Source: an uncultured Collinsella sp. (GTDB lineage: Bacteria > Actinomycetota > Coriobacteriia > Coriobacteriales > Coriobacteriaceae). From it: a stretch of DNA of 8,491 nt. The notes below the pieces were generated by a model. That model searched no databases. It was not told where the DNA came from and saw only the letters and a list, made by a program, of their open reading frames with translations. Location: positions 1 to 8,491 of the forward strand of contig CABUWA010000081.1 of assembly GCA_902495085.1 (NCBI GenBank), in the 5' to 3' direction. Of this stretch, positions 1 to 7,100 are shown piece after piece (the first letter of the stretch is position 1; each line of letters starts with the position of its first letter). A program made the translations under genes and the position numbers.

Positions 1-5
1 GTGCA

Positions 6-1646
6 CTAGAGGTCTGCTATCAGCGCCTCAGCGCAACGGATGCCGTCGGTGGCGGCACTCATGATGCCGCCGGCATATCCGGCACCCTCGCCGCAAGGGT
101 AAAGGCCCGGGGTCGACACGGCATGGCACGCTCGGTCTCGGGTGACAGTGACCGGTGAGCTCGAACGCGTCTCCACGCCGGTAAGAACGGCATCGGGGCG
201 GTCGTAGCCTCGTAGCTTTTTTCCGAGTAGGGGAAGTCCCAGGCGGAGCGACTCGACGATATGCTGCGGCAGGGCTTCGTCAATTGCCGTCCAGGTCACA
301 CCGAGCGGATAGGTCGGTTTTACCTTTCCGGGTGCCGTGCTGGCGCGACCTGCGAGGAAATCCCCGACGAGCTGTGCCGGCGCGTTCCAGTTGGAGCCAC
401 CTAGGCGATAGGCGGCTCGCTCGCAGGCGCGCTGGAGCTCAATGCCTGCGAGCGGATCATCGCCGGGAAGGTCGTCAGGTGTGACGTTAACGAGTAGGGC
501 GGCATTCGCGTTGCGCCCGTTGCGGGCATTGAGGCTGGCGCCGTTGACGCACAGATGGCCTTGCTCGGAAGAGGCCGCGACAACCTGTCCTCCGGGGCAC
601 ATGCAAAACGAGAACACACTGCGGCCGTTGGGGAGATGGGCGACAAGCTTGTAGGGGGCTGCTCCGAGTGCCGGGTGCCCTGCCGAAGGGCCATATTGGG
701 CACGGTCGATGTCGCGCTGTGGATGCTCGATGCGCACACCCATGGCAAAGGTCTTTTGCGCGAGGGCAACGTTATGTTCTTTGAGAAGCTCGAATACGTC
801 GCGGGCGGAATGGCCGCAGGCGAGAATGAGGTGCTTTGTGGCGATTGTTTCGCTTGTGGTTTCTTGCGGCGGTTTGACATCAACGCCGGTGATGGCGCCA
901 GATCCATCGGTTCGAATATTGACGAGCTTTGTTCGATAACGGACGGTTCCACCGAGCTGCTCGATGCGCTGAGAAATGTTGGTGACGACGGTGGGGAGGA
1001 TGTCGGAGCCAATGTGCGGCTTGGCGTCCCACAGGATGTCGCGAGGTGAGCCCGCTTCGACGAAGGTCTCAAGAATCAGTCGATGGGCAGGATTCTTGGT
1101 TCCCGTGTTGAGCTTACCGTCCGAGAAGGTCCCTGCGCCGCCCAGGCCAAATTGGATATTGCTTTCGGGGTCGAGGATACGCTCCTTAAGAAAGAGATCA
1201 ATCGCTTCCGAGCGGCGAAGTGCGGGGTCGCCGCGCTCGATGAGCAGGGGTTTAAGGCCCGCTTCGGCAAGGGTGAGGGCGGCGAAGAGACCGGCACAGC
1301 CGGCGCCGACAACGACGGGACGCCCCTTGGGTGCATTCGGGACAGGGTTGGGGAATGAAGGAGCCTCGCCGTCTACCATGCGGATGCGCGAGCGGTCGCG
1401 CTCGGCGACGCGGTCGACCACCTCCCGCTCGAGTCGGGAGCTTGTCAGCTCAACTCGAAAGCTCAAAATAAAATGGACATCTCGCTTTTTACGGGCGTCG
1501 ATTGACTTGCGATGGAGCTCAATGGCTTTAATCTGGGAATCCTCGCATCGCAGGGCTCGTTTGACGGCACGTCTACCAATAGCAAGGCAGGCAGTTTCGT
1601 CGCCGGCCTCATCGAGTGACGCGTGGACTTGGGTGATTTCGATCAT
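6..1646 (-). CDS. FAD-dependent oxidoreductase, COG2509 type (NAD(P)/FAD-dependent dehydrogenase)
   Basis: Predicted cytosolic flavoprotein of 546 residues, substrate unknown. Residues 1-90 form the N-terminal domain typical of this family. A Rossmann FAD-binding fold follows, with VVVGAGCAGL at 111-120 and an acidic-end IERGD at 136-140. Next come the family hallmark GGAGTFSDGKLNT (169-181), an ACGHSARD segment (276-283), a Cys-containing FCMCPGG (347-353), and a C-terminal FAD motif YPCGEGAGYAGG (516-527). The length is normal for the family. The reading frame stays open upstream to 1817, but that extension would overlap the preceding gene and looks non-coding. The ATG at 1646 has AAGGAG six bases upstream, so I chose it. 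It is the third minus-strand gene after mrp and the BaiN-like gene, 79 bases behind the latter, with a hairpin in between. The family is confident; the reaction is not known. Confidence 0.9.
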   Translation of the reverse strand: MIEITQVHASLDEAGDETACLAIGRRAVKRALRCEDSQIKAIELHRKSIDARKKRDVHFILSFRVELTSSRLEREVVDRVAERDRSRIRMVDGEAPSFPNPVPNAPKGRPVVVGAGCAGLFAALTLAEAGLKPLLIERGDPALRRSEAIDLFLKERILDPESNIQFGLGGAGTFSDGKLNTGTKNPAHRLILETFVEAGSPRDILWDAKPHIGSDILPTVVTNISQRIEQLGGTVRYRTKLVNIRTDGSGAITGVDVKPPQETTSETIATKHLILACGHSARDVFELLKEHNVALAQKTFAMGVRIEHPQRDIDRAQYGPSAGHPALGAAPYKLVAHLPNGRSVFSFCMCPGGQVVAASSEQGHLCVNGASLNARNGRNANAALLVNVTPDDLPGDDPLAGIELQRACERAAYRLGGSNWNAPAQLVGDFLAGRASTAPGKVKPTYPLGVTWTAIDEALPQHIVESLRLGLPLLGKKLRGYDRPDAVLTGVETRSSSPVTVTRDRACHAVSTPGLYPCGEGAGYAGGIMSAATDGIRCAEALIADL

Positions 1647-1652
1647 CGAGGT

Positions 1653-1658
1653 CTCCTT
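1653..1658 (-). promoter_or_regulatory. Ribosome binding site of the COG2509-type oxidoreductase
   Basis: A perfect AAGGAG lies six bases before the ATG at 1646. It decides the start of this gene against the longer open frame reaching 1817. It sits only about 12 bases downstream of the terminator-like hairpin stem and its T-rich tail. Confidence 0.8.
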
Positions 1659-1664
1659 AGATGC

Positions 1665-1696
1665 AAGAAAGAGGCCGCCCGGTGTCCCAGACGGCC
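1665..1696 (-). terminator. Terminator-like hairpin between the BaiN-like gene and the COG2509-type gene
   Basis: Read on the minus strand, 1696 to 1673 folds into a 10-pair stem (two of the pairs G-U) with a GACA tetraloop. The arms begin GGCCGTCTGG and end CCGGGCGGCC. A T-rich tail, TCTTTCTT, follows at 1672-1665. This is the layout of an intrinsic terminator for the mrp/BaiN-like transcript, although the tail is interrupted by two C residues. The next gene's ribosome site begins only a few bases beyond it, so it may act as a leaky terminator or attenuator. Its function is inferred from shape only. Confidence 0.6.
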
Positions 1697-1709
1697 CGAA
1701 TGCGTTTTG

Positions 1710-1715
1710 ATTATA
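1710..1715 (-). promoter_or_regulatory. Possible -10 element (TATAAT) upstream of the COG2509-type gene
   Basis: A perfect TATAAT reads on the minus strand in the short gap after the BaiN-like stop codon. A start point about seven bases downstream would be near 1703, so the RNA would begin just before the hairpin at 1696-1673. No good -35 hexamer and no extended -10 TG is visible upstream. The call therefore rests on the -10 alone. Confidence 0.35.
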
Positions 1716-1725
1716 GACTGCGCGG

Positions 1726-2997
1726 CTATAGGCTGCTTGCAGCGCGAATACCCGAGATCCAAGCCCACGCAAGGTTGAAACCGCCGCAATCGGCATCGAT
1801 GTCGAGCGCCTCGCCACAGATGTAAAGTGGGGCGCCTGCCGCGTTGCTCACGCAGAGGTTGGGAGCTGAGACGCTCTCGATGGGCACGCCGCCGCGCGTG
1901 ACCTGGGCCGAACGCTCCTCTGTCGTTCCCTCGACGAGCAGCTTAAAGTGCTTGAGGATTGAGACCAGATGGATGATGTCGTGCGACCCGGGGTGGCGCT
2001 GTTCGAATGCGGTGCAGACAACGTGAGAGAACTGCGGGGCAAGCATGCCGTCGAGCCAGCGGGGGTCGCGGGGTGAAAAGCCGCCGAGCAACGCAACTCG
2101 CTGATTGAGCATATCGAGCAACTCGTCTTTGGAGAGGTCGGGGAAAACGTCGAGCAGAATCGTGTCGCCGCGCTGGACGCGACGGGAGAGGTTAAAGGCG
2201 GCAACGCCCGAGATGCCAAAGGTTCGGAAGAGCACTTCGCCGTCTTCGCGCCAGAGTTCCTCGTGATTGCGGGTGAGCGTCAAACGGGCGCGGACGCGCA
2301 GGCCATCCAGTGTCTTGAGCGCAGTCTGGTCGCCGAAGACCGATGCCGACACAGGGCAGAGGACGGGATGCTGCGGTGTGAGGGAAAGATTGAACGTCTT
2401 CGCGATTTCGACAGGGTTGCCGCCCGTAGCGATAATTACGGCCTTTGCCTGCAGCGTCTCGCTCTTGCGAGGGATGTCGGCGAGCGCCTTCCGAAGCGAG
2501 CGAACCTCCGTTTTTCGGTCGTCGTGCTTTTTTGCCTTGAGTGATCGCGCGGGACGGTCTATTTGGAGTGCCCAGCCCTCGGGGGCTTTGAATGCCGAGG
2601 CAACGTTTGCTCCACAGATCAAGGTGATACCCAGGTGATTGCAAGCGTTGAGAAGCGCATCGCGCACCGATTCGGCACGAAGGGAGCGCGGATACAGCCG
2701 GCCCTCCTCGGAGGTCGTCATGATGCCCAGCGAGGAGAAGAAACTGCCGAGCTCTTGCTCGGGCTGGGGACCCATGACGGATTCGACGAATGCGGGGCGG
2801 TTGTACCGCTGGAAATCAATTGATTCGTTGGAAAGGTTGCAGCGGCCGTTGCCGGTCGCAAGGAGTTTAAGGCCGCAGGCAACATCGCGCTCAACGATGC
2901 AGGCGTTTTTGCCTGCGCGTGCGGCCGTAATGGCGGCGGCGAGACCCGAGGCCCCGCCGCCGATTACCAAGACGTCATAGGAGGCGTTTGCGTTCAC
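1726..2997 (-). CDS. BaiN/HI0933-family NAD(P)/FAD-dependent oxidoreductase
   Basis: Predicted soluble flavoprotein of 423 residues. An N-terminal dinucleotide-binding motif VIGGGASGLAAA (11-22) leads into IVERD (34-38). The family signature LLATGNGRCNLSN is at 45-57, an ATGG motif at 190-193, GEVLFRTFGISG at 253-264, and the C-terminal FAD-contact segment CGEALDIDADCGGFNLAWAW at 394-413. These place it in the HI0933/YhiN/BaiN family, whose physiological reaction is generally unknown. The Clostridium BaiN member was linked to bile-acid dehydroxylation, but that cannot be transferred to this protein. The start codon is GTG and directly follows the TAA of mrp with no gap. GAGG inside the end of mrp, five bases upstream, can serve as the ribosome site, so translational coupling is likely. 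A lysine/arginine-rich stretch at residues 151-184 looks like extra sequence compared with the family core. Confidence 0.88.
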   Translation of the reverse strand: MNANASYDVLVIGGGASGLAAAITAARAGKNACIVERDVACGLKLLATGNGRCNLSNESIDFQRYNRPAFVESVMGPQPEQELGSFFSSLGIMTTSEEGRLYPRSLRAESVRDALLNACNHLGITLICGANVASAFKAPEGWALQIDRPARSLKAKKHDDRKTEVRSLRKALADIPRKSETLQAKAVIIATGGNPVEIAKTFNLSLTPQHPVLCPVSASVFGDQTALKTLDGLRVRARLTLTRNHEELWREDGEVLFRTFGISGVAAFNLSRRVQRGDTILLDVFPDLSKDELLDMLNQRVALLGGFSPRDPRWLDGMLAPQFSHVVCTAFEQRHPGSHDIIHLVSILKHFKLLVEGTTEERSAQVTRGGVPIESVSAPNLCVSNAAGAPLYICGEALDIDADCGGFNLAWAWISGIRAASSL

Positions 2998-3828
2998 TTA
3001 GGCCTCGGCGGTCTCGTGCGGGGCAATGGCCTCGACGGCAGAGACGGCTTGGGGCAGCATACCGTCGGGCAGTGCGGTCTCAACCTCGCCCTTGTCGCAA
3101 GCCTCGGCGAGTGCCGGATTGATGGGAAGCTGCCCTAGGATCTCGAGGTTGTAACGCTCGGCGACCTCGGGGAGCTTGCTCTTGCCAAAGACTTCGATCT
3201 TCTTGCCGCAATCGGGGCACTCGATATAGCTCATGTTTTCGACGATTCCCAAAATGGGCACGTTCATCTTCTCGGCCATGTTGACCGCCTTGGCGACAAT
3301 CATCGAGACCAGATCCTGCGGGCTCGTGACGATGACGATGCCATCGACGGGCAGCGACTGGAAGACCGTGAGGGCGACGTCGCCCGTTCCCGGAGGCATG
3401 TCGACCAGCAGGTAGTCGATGGGGCCCCATGAGGTTTCGCTCCAGAACTGCCTGATGGCACCCGCGATAACCGGACCGCGCCAGAGGACGGGGTCGGTTT
3501 CGTTTTGGAGCAGCAGATTAGAGCTCATAACCTTGACGCCGTGCTCGGAGATTTCGGGCAGCATAAGGTTGCCGAGGGCATGGACGTGACGTCCGCTCAT
3601 ACCGAACATCTTAGGGATAGAGGGGCCGGTAATATCGGCATCGAGGACGCCGACCTTGTGACCGTGGCGGGAAAGCTCCGTGGCGATGGCGCCGGTGACG
3701 AATGACTTGCCGACGCCGCCCTTGCCGGAAAGCACGGCGATAACGCGCTTGACCTCGGACAGTGTATTTTCCTCAAATTGCGACGGCGACGTTTGCCCGC
3801 CGGCTGCCTGTGCGTGCTCGCAACCCAT
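2998..3828 (-). CDS. mrp: Mrp/ApbC (NBP35-type) iron-sulfur cluster carrier ATPase
   Basis: Cytosolic P-loop ATPase of 276 residues from the Mrp/Nbp35 branch of the MinD/ParA superfamily. Family members bind a labile Fe-S cluster as dimers and pass it to apo-proteins. The deviant Walker A GKGGVGKS is at 35-42, DADITGPSIPKMFG (63-76) is the family's switch region, and the Walker B region VDMPPGTGD is at 142-150. The conserved cluster-ligand pair C204-P-D-C207 follows ENMSYIE. The N-terminus has a single Cys at position 3 rather than the four-Cys ferredoxin-like motif of eukaryotic Nbp35, and the DUF59 domain of longer Mrp proteins is absent. The open frame extends 19 codons further upstream, but the ATG at 3828 has AAAGGAG six bases before it and gives a normal N-terminus. 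It heads the minus-strand gene set. Confidence 0.93.
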   Translation of the reverse strand: MGCEHAQAAGGQTSPSQFEENTLSEVKRVIAVLSGKGGVGKSFVTGAIATELSRHGHKVGVLDADITGPSIPKMFGMSGRHVHALGNLMLPEISEHGVKVMSSNLLLQNETDPVLWRGPVIAGAIRQFWSETSWGPIDYLLVDMPPGTGDVALTVFQSLPVDGIVIVTSPQDLVSMIVAKAVNMAEKMNVPILGIVENMSYIECPDCGKKIEVFGKSKLPEVAERYNLEILGQLPINPALAEACDKGEVETALPDGMLPQAVSAVEAIAPHETAEA

Positions 3829-3834
3829 GTTTGA

Positions 3835-3841
3835 CTCCTTT
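3835..3841 (-). promoter_or_regulatory. Ribosome binding site of mrp
   Basis: AAAGGAG on the minus strand, six bases before the ATG at 3828. It decides this start over the in-frame upstream ATG at 3885, which would also lie upstream of the likely transcription start. Confidence 0.8.
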
Positions 3842-3850
3842 GTATATGCT

Positions 3851-3864
3851 GGGGCCGGAGCCCC
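3851..3864 (-). promoter_or_regulatory. Small GC hairpin in the mrp leader
   Basis: On the minus strand GGGGC and GCCCC form a five-pair stem around a TCCG tetraloop, nine bases upstream of the mrp ribosome site. No T-run follows, so it is not a terminator. It could stabilise the messenger's 5' end or modulate ribosome access. Its function is unknown. Confidence 0.35.
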
Positions 3865-3883
3865 GCGGTGTGACACGAGCGTC

Positions 3884-3913
3884 ATTGTACCCTCGTTTGC
3901 GAGCGGGAGTCAT
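3884..3913 (-). promoter_or_regulatory. Probable mrp promoter
   Basis: The minus strand has ATGACT (3913-3908, four of six matches to TTGACA), an 18-base spacer, then TACAAT (3889-3884, five of six matches to TATAAT). The predicted start near 3877 gives a leader of about 49 bases containing the small hairpin. It is assigned by consensus matching only. Confidence 0.5.
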
Positions 3914-4012
3914 TCATGATGCGTGGTAGGCGATCGACGGTATTCGAAAGGACGGACCGAGCGTGCAGTCTGCGGCGTCAGACAACGCAAAAGGTCTGCG
4001 AATCTTGTATTA

Positions 4013-4026
4013 CGAACATCTGTGCG
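4013..4026 (+). promoter_or_regulatory. Putative LexA (SOS) box upstream of uvrA
   Basis: CGAACATCTGTGCG differs by one base from the CGAAC-N4-GTTCG dyad bound by LexA in actinobacteria and Bacillus. It lies 61 bases before the uvrA start. uvrA is a classical SOS-regulated gene, so position and target both fit. A weak -10-like TATTAC (4008-4013) directly abuts it, so bound LexA could block polymerase. No convincing -35 is visible. The mismatch and the lack of genome-wide context limit confidence. Confidence 0.5.
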
Positions 4027-4087
4027 CGTCGAGTGCGTTAAACTCATCGTCAGTGTGATTTGAAGTTGTAGGAGGCAAGGAGCTTCC

Positions 4088-6967
4088 ATGTCTGATTCTT
4101 CTATCGTTATTCGTGGCGCGCGCGAGCATAACCTGCGCGATATCGATGTTTCCATTCCGCGTGACCAGCTCGTGGTCATAACCGGTCTTTCCGGATCGGG
4201 CAAGAGCTCGCTGGCGTTCGATACCATCTATGCCGAGGGCCAGCGCCGTTACGTCGAGAGCCTTTCGAGCTATGCGCGTCAGTTTTTGGGCCAGATGGAC
4301 AAGCCCGATCTGGACTCGATTGACGGCCTGTCGCCGGCCGTGTCGATCGACCAGAAGACGACGTCCAAAAACCCACGCTCGACGGTGGGCACCGTAACCG
4401 AGATTTACGACTATCTGCGTCTGCTGTTTGCTCGCGTGGGAACGCCGCACTGTCCTGAGTGCGGTCGTGTCATCGAGCGTCAGACGACCGATCAGGTCGC
4501 CGATAAGGTGCTGGCGGCGGGGGAGGGCCGTCGCGCGTTTGTGTTGGCGCCGGTGGTTCGTGGACGCAAGGGCGAATATGCCAAGCTGTTTGAGGACCTG
4601 CGTGCGGAGGGCTTTAGCCGTGTGCGCGTCGACGGCGAGGTGCGCTCGCTTGACGACCCTATCGACCTGGACAAGAAGTTCAAACACGACATTGAGGTCG
4701 TGGTCGACCGTATCGTGATTCGAGAGAACTCCCTGGGTCGCATTGCCGAGTCCGTTGAGCAGGCGACGGCACTGGCGCACGGTAACGTGAACGTGTACAT
4801 GCTGCCCGACCGCGACGCTCCCGAGGGAACCGAGGGCGAGCTGCTGGAGTATTCGCTGGCACTGGCGTGCCCGGAACACGGGCATTCCATCGACGACCTG
4901 CAGCCGCGCGATTTCTCGTTCAACGCGCCCTATGGTGCATGTCCCGAGTGCGATGGCCTGGGCTTTAAAAAGACGGTCGATGCCGAGGCGCTGATTGAAG
5001 ACCCCTCAAAGTCGATTGCCGATGGAGTCTTTGGCAGCCTGTTCGGCAATTCCAACTATTATCCGCAGATTTTTGCTGCGGTCTGCAAACACTTTAAGGT
5101 GAGTGCCGATACGCCATGGGAGGACCTGCCCCCGCGGGTGCGTCGTGCGTTTTTGGATGGCATGGGCGACACGAAGATTTCGGTCGACTATCAAAAGCTC
5201 GATGGGCGTCGCAGCCAGTGGGACACTAAGTTCTCGGGCGTGCGCAATATCCTGTACGAGCGCTACAGCGAGACGACGAACGAGAACACCAGAGCTCGCT
5301 TGGAGAAATACATTCGCGAAGAGCCATGCTCGAGCTGTCACGGTGCTCGCCTGCGTCCCGAGATGCTTGCCGTCACCGTGGGCGGCAAGTCCATTTACGA
5401 TGTCTGCTGCCTGTCGTGTCGCGAGTCGCTCGAGTTTTTTGAGGGCCTGGAGCTTACCGAGCGTCAGCAGTTCATCGGCGGGCGCATCGTCAAGGAAATC
5501 CTGGAGCGCCTGCGTTTTCTGGTCGATGTCGGACTCGACTATCTGACGCTCGATCGCGCCTCGGCGACGCTTTCCGGCGGTGAGGCCCAGCGCATTCGCC
5601 TGGCAACGCAGATCGGCGCCGGCCTCATGGGCGTTCTGTACATTCTGGACGAGCCATCGATCGGCCTTCACCAACGCGATAACGAACGCCTGATCAAGAC
5701 GCTCGAGCGCTTGCGCGATATCGGCAATACCGTTATCGTCGTCGAGCACGACGAAGATACAATTCGCGCTGCCGACTACGTGATCGATATGGGTCCCGGT
5801 GCAGGCGTTAACGGCGGACACGTGGTCGCCGCGGGAACGCCTGCCGATATCATGGCGTGCCCCGATTCCATGACGGGTGCCTATTTGACCGGCAAGCGGA
5901 TGATCCGCGTGCCCGATGAGCGCCGCAAGCCCGGCCGCGGCTGTCTTAAGATCACGGGCGCCCGCGCTAACAACCTCAAAAATGTTACCGCCAAGATTGA
6001 GTTCGGTACGCTCACAGTCGTTACCGGTGTTTCGGGATCGGGCAAGAGCTCCCTGGTCACCGATACGATTGCGCCCGCGCTTACGAATGCCATCCATCGT
6101 TCGACGCGTCCCGTGGGGCCGTACAAGAAGATTGAGGGCATTGAGTGCATCGATAAGGTAATCGATATCGACCAGTCACCGATCGGTCGCACGCCGCGTT
6201 CGAACCCTGCGACCTATATTGGCCTGTGGGATGATCTGCGTGCGCTATTTGCAAGCACGCCGGAGTCGAAGGCGCGCGGCTACTCGCCGGGACGTTTCTC
6301 CTTTAACGTAAGCGGCGGTCGCTGCGAGGCGTGCAAGGGCGATGGCCAGATCAAGATCGAGATGCACTTCCTTCCCGATATCTATGTCCCCTGTGAGGTA
6401 TGTGGCGGCAAGCGCTATAACCGCGAGACACTCGAGGTTACCTACCGCGGCAAGACAATCTCGGACGTGCTCGACATGAGTGTCACCGAAGCACTGGCTT
6501 TCTTTGGGAATATCCCGCAGATTAAGCGCAAACTGCAGACCCTATATGACGTGGGTCTGGGCTACGTGAGCTTGGGCCAGCCCGCTACGACGCTTTCGGG
6601 CGGCGAGGCGCAGCGCGTGAAGCTCGCCAAGGAGCTTCATCGTCGTCAGACAGGCAAGACGTTCTACATTTTGGACGAGCCCACAACCGGCCTTCATTTT
6701 GAGGATGTTCGCCAGCTGCTCGACGTGTTGCAGCGCCTGGTCGATGCGGGCAACACGGTTCTGGTGATCGAGCACAACCTTGATGTCATCAAGGTTGCCG
6801 ACCGCCTGATCGATATGGGCCCCGAAGGCGGCAATGGCGGCGGAACCGTCGTGGTCTCGGGCACGCCCGAGCAAGTCGCGGCATGTTCGCAGAGCTACAC
6901 GGGCAAGTTCTTGGCGCCGCTGCTCAAGCGTGACCGTGAGCGTCAGGCGCAGCTCGACGCACAGTAA
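4088..6967 (+). CDS. uvrA: UvrABC excinuclease subunit A (UvrA)
   Basis: Damage-recognition ATPase of nucleotide excision repair. A UvrA dimer with UvrB scans DNA and loads UvrB at lesions, after which UvrC cuts. The 959-residue protein is complete and of normal length. It shows two ABC ATPase halves. The first has Walker A GLSGSGKS (33-40), signature LSGGE (495-499) and Walker B LYILDEP (517-523). The second has GVSGSGKSS (647-655), LSGGE (836-840) and FYILDEP (859-865). Zinc-binding pairs are visible at C261/H264 with C285/C288, and at C747/C750 with C769/C772. Further CxxC pairs lie at 122/125 and 414/417. The ATG at 4088 has AAGGAG five bases upstream. The gene stands alone behind a LexA-box-like sequence and is followed by a hairpin, so it is probably a single transcription unit. 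Confidence 0.98.
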   Translation: MSDSSIVIRGAREHNLRDIDVSIPRDQLVVITGLSGSGKSSLAFDTIYAEGQRRYVESLSSYARQFLGQMDKPDLDSIDGLSPAVSIDQKTTSKNPRSTVGTVTEIYDYLRLLFARVGTPHCPECGRVIERQTTDQVADKVLAAGEGRRAFVLAPVVRGRKGEYAKLFEDLRAEGFSRVRVDGEVRSLDDPIDLDKKFKHDIEVVVDRIVIRENSLGRIAESVEQATALAHGNVNVYMLPDRDAPEGTEGELLEYSLALACPEHGHSIDDLQPRDFSFNAPYGACPECDGLGFKKTVDAEALIEDPSKSIADGVFGSLFGNSNYYPQIFAAVCKHFKVSADTPWEDLPPRVRRAFLDGMGDTKISVDYQKLDGRRSQWDTKFSGVRNILYERYSETTNENTRARLEKYIREEPCSSCHGARLRPEMLAVTVGGKSIYDVCCLSCRESLEFFEGLELTERQQFIGGRIVKEILERLRFLVDVGLDYLTLDRASATLSGGEAQRIRLATQIGAGLMGVLYILDEPSIGLHQRDNERLIKTLERLRDIGNTVIVVEHDEDTIRAADYVIDMGPGAGVNGGHVVAAGTPADIMACPDSMTGAYLTGKRMIRVPDERRKPGRGCLKITGARANNLKNVTAKIEFGTLTVVTGVSGSGKSSLVTDTIAPALTNAIHRSTRPVGPYKKIEGIECIDKVIDIDQSPIGRTPRSNPATYIGLWDDLRALFASTPESKARGYSPGRFSFNVSGGRCEACKGDGQIKIEMHFLPDIYVPCEVCGGKRYNRETLEVTYRGKTISDVLDMSVTEALAFFGNIPQIKRKLQTLYDVGLGYVSLGQPATTLSGGEAQRVKLAKELHRRQTGKTFYILDEPTTGLHFEDVRQLLDVLQRLVDAGNTVLVIEHNLDVIKVADRLIDMGPEGGNGGGTVVVSGTPEQVAACSQSYTGKFLAPLLKRDRERQAQLDAQ

Positions 6968-6987
6968 AGAGACGTTGTAGTACCGAC

Positions 6988-7025
6988 GCGCCACCGATTC
7001 CTTCTGATTCGGTGGCGCTTCTGTG
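6988..7025 (+). terminator. Probable intrinsic terminator after uvrA
   Basis: A perfect ten-pair stem, GCGCCACCGA (6988-6997) with TCGGTGGCGC (7009-7018), closes an 11-base loop. It starts 20 bases after the uvrA stop. The following TTCTGTG is only weakly T-rich, so termination may be incomplete. Position between uvrA and a separate promoter-like sequence supports the call. Confidence 0.65.
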
Positions 7026-7032
7026 TGTCGAG

Positions 7033-7063
7033 ATGGCATATGCGGCGGAATTGGCCCTATACT
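7033..7063 (+). promoter_or_regulatory. Possible promoter of ybaK-murJ
   Basis: TATACT (7058-7063) matches five of six -10 bases. The best -35 partner is ATGGCA (7033-7038, four of six) with a long 19-base spacer. The predicted start near 7070 leaves a leader of about 30 bases before ybaK. The preceding terminator-like hairpin makes a promoter here expected. The -35 is weak. Confidence 0.4.
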
Positions 7064-7100
7064 TAATCCTTGCGTCGCTCTGCGAGGGAAAGGATGTGCC

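Larger units (their letters stand above)
3829..4087. other. Divergent intergenic region between mrp and uvrA
   Basis: This is the longest non-coding stretch in the window. Its left part holds the mrp leader and promoter, and its right part holds the uvrA leader with a LexA-box-like sequence and a strong ribosome site. The middle (about 3914-4000) shows only a short 5-pair inverted repeat, GTCTG at 3968-3972 with CAGAC at 3979-3983. I see no small gene or RNA that I can support there. Confidence 0.7.

Noticed and set aside
401..1072. A 223-codon alternative frame within the COG2509-type gene
   Set aside because: Ser/Pro/Arg-rich shadow of a gene with clear FAD motifs in another frame.
1647..1817. 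57-codon upstream extension of the COG2509-type gene
   Set aside because: It would overlap the end of the BaiN-like gene and read through the hairpin. The ATG at 1646 has a strong ribosome site and a family-typical N-terminus.
1726..2997. Assigning the BaiN-like protein to bile-acid 7-dehydroxylation
   Set aside because: The family is widespread in bacteria with no bile-acid metabolism, and no other bai-type gene is present in the window.
3968..3983. Small inverted repeat GTCTG/CAGAC upstream of uvrA
   Set aside because: Only five pairs with a six-base loop and no T-run. This is expected by chance and not distinctive enough for an operator call.
4010..4885. A 291-codon open frame antisense to uvrA
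   Set aside because: It lies opposite highly conserved UvrA sequence and across its promoter region, with a composition expected from a GC-rich shadow frame. No family resemblance is visible.
5006..6097. A 363-codon open frame antisense to uvrA
   Set aside because: Fully contained opposite the UvrA coding region, with no recognisable motif. Long antisense frames are common opposite GC-rich genes.
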